Positions 61,720 to 64,000 of a stretch of DNA of 64,000 nt are shown one piece after another. Below the pieces are notes generated by a model. It worked only from the letters and a program-made list of their open reading frames with translations. It ran no database searches and was not told the DNA's origin. Position numbers and translations under genes: made by a program. The stretch lies in contig JAVJRG010000005.1 of assembly GCA_040218535.1 (NCBI GenBank), positions 1,860,001-1,924,000 on the forward strand, given 5' to 3'. This stretch comes from Lacipirellulaceae bacterium (lineage in GTDB: Bacteria; Planctomycetota; Planctomycetia; Pirellulales; Lacipirellulaceae). The stretch's first letter is position 1. Every line of letters begins with the position of its first letter.

Positions 61720-62766
61720 ATGCAAGTTACAGGCCGAACTGTTAAACGCGGATTCACGCTCGTCGAGCTTCTCGTGGTGATTGCCATTATTGGAGTCCTC
61801 GTCGGCCTACTACTCCCCGCCGTGCAGTCGGCGCGTGAAGCAGCACGTCGTGCCCAGTGTCAGAACAACATGCGGCAGTCGGGCTTAGGGGTGCAGAACT
61901 ACGTTTCCTCATCGGGCGGAGAACTTCCTACCGGCGGTATCACCAATGGTCCCTGTTGTAATTCCAAGAGTGAGGAAAGCTGGACGATCCTGCTACTTCC
62001 TCACATCGAGCAGCAACAACTATACGATCTCTATGACTTTACGGTCGAGAATGCGCACCCCAATAACGCACAAGTTCGCACCGCTCAAGTACCTGCTTAC
62101 ATTTGCCCTTCCGACTTAGGAACCGACGAGTTAGTCATGCCGGGCAGTGGTCCGGGGGCGAATGTCGATCCCGGTTGGGCACGCGGCTCTTATCGTGCGG
62201 TCACGGGACGCGGGGGAGAGGACCCGATCTCCGGGACGAGAATCTACTGGGACAGTCACGCGGGCACCAGCGCTCGCCCCGACTGGATGGGCCCCATGCC
62301 AACGACGGTGAATCTCCAATTCTTTCAATCGGTCACTGCTGGCGCCCCGCCCGACGCGCTCAAAGACTTTGTACTCCGGCCTGTAGAGTTGCGGCAGATC
62401 ACTGATGGTACTTCGAACACGTTGCTCATTGGCGAGCGTCACAGTGTTGATACAAGTGGCTCAGAATGTTCGGCAATCCTCGATTCGACTCGGCGGCAAG
62501 GGCTTTGGGCATATACCTATACGTCCTATAACAAATCACAGGTGACTGCCCTTTCGGGCACTATTCTGCCGGATACATGTCGTTGTTTCATGACAACTGG
62601 AGCTGGCGAGGCATGCAAACGTGGATGGGGAGCTCTGCATCCTGGAGGGCTTCACTTTACCTTTTGCGACGGTAGCGTTCAGTTCATCTCTGAAAACGTG
62701 GATATGTTTTTGCTAGCTGAACTGGCAACGATTGCTGGTGACGAACTTGCTTCCTATCAGGAATAA
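61720..62766 (+). CDS. DUF1559 pseudopilin-like protein (third copy)
   Basis: 348 aa. Prepilin segment GFTLVELLVVIAIIGVLVG then LLLPAVQSAREAARRAQCQNNM, starting only 10 residues from the N-terminus, the usual short leader. DUF1559 body with LRQITDGTSNTLLIGERHS, and end motif LHPGGLHFTFCDGSVQFISENVDMF. The ATG is preceded by GCGGAAAGGGA. It is followed after 88 bases by a lipoprotein, as in the other two modules. It may form a minor pseudopilin for moving the LamG protein or substrate across the envelope (inference). Confidence 0.92.
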   Translation: MQVTGRTVKRGFTLVELLVVIAIIGVLVGLLLPAVQSAREAARRAQCQNNMRQSGLGVQNYVSSSGGELPTGGITNGPCCNSKSEESWTILLLPHIEQQQLYDLYDFTVENAHPNNAQVRTAQVPAYICPSDLGTDELVMPGSGPGANVDPGWARGSYRAVTGRGGEDPISGTRIYWDSHAGTSARPDWMGPMPTTVNLQFFQSVTAGAPPDALKDFVLRPVELRQITDGTSNTLLIGERHSVDTSGSECSAILDSTRRQGLWAYTYTSYNKSQVTALSGTILPDTCRCFMTTGAGEACKRGWGALHPGGLHFTFCDGSVQFISENVDMFLLAELATIAGDELASYQE

Positions 62767-62854
62767 TCGTGTGGCACGCGTGTTGGTTGATTGACCCAAG
62801 TTTCGTCCGGTCTCTCGAGAATCTCATCAATACCAAACAATCTGGGCATTACGC

Positions 62855-63349
62855 ATGGCAAGTCCGATAAACGGACCGTTCTGCAGCACAAAACGAACGA
62901 ACTTCCACCGTGGAATGTTCTTCTTGTTGGCGGTTGACATGCTCACATGCTTGGGCTGTAAGGATCGACCCTATGAAGTTGCGCCTGTCTCAGGAGTCGT
63001 CACGCTCGACAACGAACCCTTAAGAGAGGCAATTGTTAATACTCAGCCCCTGGGATCATCCGAATCGAGTAACCCAGGGCCCGGGTCGTTTGCCAAGACG
63101 AATGAGAAAGGAGAATTCACTCTTGAGCTTGTCTCGCCGGCAGAGCCAGGAGCCGTCGTCGGTCAACATCGCGTCGTCATTCGGATCCCCGAGGAACTTT
63201 CGGCAAGCGACGACCTAAATCCTCGTGCACGCCCAAAAGTGCAACTCCCTGTAACCGCGCTCGATGGAACATTGCGGCTGGAAGTTCCTCCCGAAGGCCG
63301 CAAGGATGCCAACTTCGAACTGCAGTCGAGAAAGAGAAAACGACGTTAG
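62855..63349 (+). CDS. Small lipoprotein paired with DUF1559 (third copy)
   Basis: 164 aa. Hydrophobic segment with lipobox LTCLGC (residue about 35), then the transthyretin-like opening YEVAPVSGVVTLDNEPLREAIVN seen in the other two lipoproteins, a KGEFTLELVSPAEPGAVVGQHRVVIRI strand pair, and a strongly basic end (SRKRKRR) that the others lack. The leader before the lipobox is long, so a later ATG near 62914 (MFFLLAVDML) could be the true start. Membrane-anchored; function unknown. Confidence 0.8.
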   Translation: MASPINGPFCSTKRTNFHRGMFFLLAVDMLTCLGCKDRPYEVAPVSGVVTLDNEPLREAIVNTQPLGSSESSNPGPGSFAKTNEKGEFTLELVSPAEPGAVVGQHRVVIRIPEELSASDDLNPRARPKVQLPVTALDGTLRLEVPPEGRKDANFELQSRKRKRR

Positions 63350-63450
63350 AGCCACTCAAGTCCAGCTACTGTGAAGATGAGAGAACAAGAGCCTCGGAGT
63401 CAGTTCGTCACAATGAACTTTTATCAGCTCAAGCTATTTTGGTATCCGCA

Positions 63451-64000
63451 ATGAGTCTTCCGATGAGAATTCCTTTAATAGCTCTTCTCGCGGCGACGCT
63501 TTGCCTGTATTCGGATGCGGTTGTTGCAAAGATAACGATGGAGAAGACCGGAGACACGGTGCGTGTTCTAAACGACGGCGAGCTATTTTGCGAGTATCGT
63601 ACTTCCTCTCAGGGTCAGCCGGTGGTTTGGCCCATCGTTGGTCCCACCGGCGCTGAATATACTCGGTCCTACCCCATGGGAGTCCGGTTGGAAGCTGAGC
63701 AACCGGATCATCCCCATCATCAGTCCCTCTGGTTCGCTCACGGTGATGTTAACGGCCATGACTTTTGGCACGGCACGCTTTCGGATTCCAGAACAGTGAT
63801 CAAGCATTGTGGATTCTCTCAGATTTCTGCCATCGGAAACCTCGGGACAATCATCGCTAACAATCTGTGGAGAGCCAAAGGCAAAACGCTGATAAGCGAC
63901 TGCCGACTCATTCACTTTGGGGTTGAGGGCCAGCTTCGCTGGATTGATTTCACGATCAAGCTGACCGCCGTTGGCGGCGAGGTAAGATTCGGAGACACAA
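63451..64000 (+). CDS. DUF6807 (PmoA-like) family protein, N-terminal part
   Basis: Truncated by the right edge: 183 residues are visible. ATG 63451, signal peptide up to about residue 26 (LIALLAATLCLYSDAVVA). Then VLNDGELFCEYRT and the family hallmark DHPHHQSLWFAHGDVNGHDFW. DUF6807 proteins, often labelled methane oxygenase PmoA, are abundant in Planctomycetes near carbohydrate genes; the PmoA label is misleading and the activity is unknown. A second in-frame ATG at 63463 is possible. It lies 101 bases after the lipoprotein, on the same strand as the third sigma module, and may be its last visible member. Confidence 0.8.
   Translation, partial: MSLPMRIPLIALLAATLCLYSDAVVAKITMEKTGDTVRVLNDGELFCEYRTSSQGQPVVWPIVGPTGAEYTRSYPMGVRLEAEQPDHPHHQSLWFAHGDVNGHDFWHGTLSDSRTVIKHCGFSQISAIGNLGTIIANNLWRAKGKTLISDCRLIHFGVEGQLRWIDFTIKLTAVGGEVRFGDT

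Noticed and set aside
1-64000. tRNA, rRNA, CRISPR arrays, prophage, riboswitch
   Set aside because: I looked for tRNA-like cloverleaf ends, regularly spaced direct repeats, integrase or phage structural genes and known aptamer shapes, and saw none. Subtle RNAs could be missed by eye.

Overview
The window looks like a piece of a planctomycete chromosome, most likely order Pirellulales (family inferred, not proven). The evidence is the combination of protein families: DUF1559 pseudopilin-like proteins, paired DUF1501 and PSD1 (planctomycete cytochrome c, DUF1549, DUF1553) proteins, Rhodopirellula/Verrucomicrobium-type ECF sigma factors next to FecR-domain proteins, and many secreted proteins ending in a PEP-CTERM anchor, often after a type I dockerin. 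I see no tRNA, rRNA, CRISPR array, prophage or intact insertion sequence. The only mobile-element trace is one IS3 OrfA remnant.

Layout. 1-1150: a truncated secreted protein and a PEP-CTERM protein. 1721-3444: a class IV aminotransferase and a sulfotransferase, followed by a hairpin repeat. 3587-16434 (minus strand): a seven-gene run from sigma factor through FecR-LamG, sulfatase, GH30-type glycosidase, SGNH hydrolase and PSD1 to DUF1501. 16803-26940 (plus strand, diverging from the sigma factor): two small PEP-CTERM proteins, a repeat-rich PEP-CTERM protein, a matrixin-like protease, a DUF1559 pseudopilin, a lipoprotein and a GH128-like glycosidase. 26997-31648 (minus): sugar isomerase, two Gfo/Idh/MocA oxidoreductases and an FGE-like protein. 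31940-32164: IS3 remnant. 32456-39316: a small-molecule catabolic cluster (symporter, class III aminotransferase, arginine-deiminase-fold hydrolase, carbamoylase, aldehyde dehydrogenase). 39863-43345 (minus): sulfatase, FecR and sigma factor, diverging from 43683-54043 (plus): DUF1559, lipoprotein, two related lectin-like PEP-CTERM proteins, acetylesterase, PSD1, DUF1501. 54488-56754 (minus): SGNH hydrolase and a PEP-CTERM alpha/beta hydrolase. 57227-64000 (plus): LamG PEP-CTERM protein, sigma factor, FecR, LamG-dockerin PEP-CTERM protein, DUF1559, lipoprotein and a truncated DUF6807 protein.

How it fits together. Three times in 64 kb an ECF sigma factor is coupled to a membrane FecR-domain regulator and lies beside a DUF1559 pseudopilin, a small lipoprotein and secreted PEP-CTERM proteins. 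I read these as three related envelope-sensing and surface-protein modules. Two of them carry sulfatases, and the first also carries glycosidases, which fits attack on sulfated (probably algal) polysaccharides. The sugar isomerase and oxidoreductase operon could process released sugars. The 32-39 kb cluster is separate: its enzymes would chain into a guanidino to ureido to amine to aldehyde to acid route. All function calls come from motifs and family recognition by eye; no database search was run.
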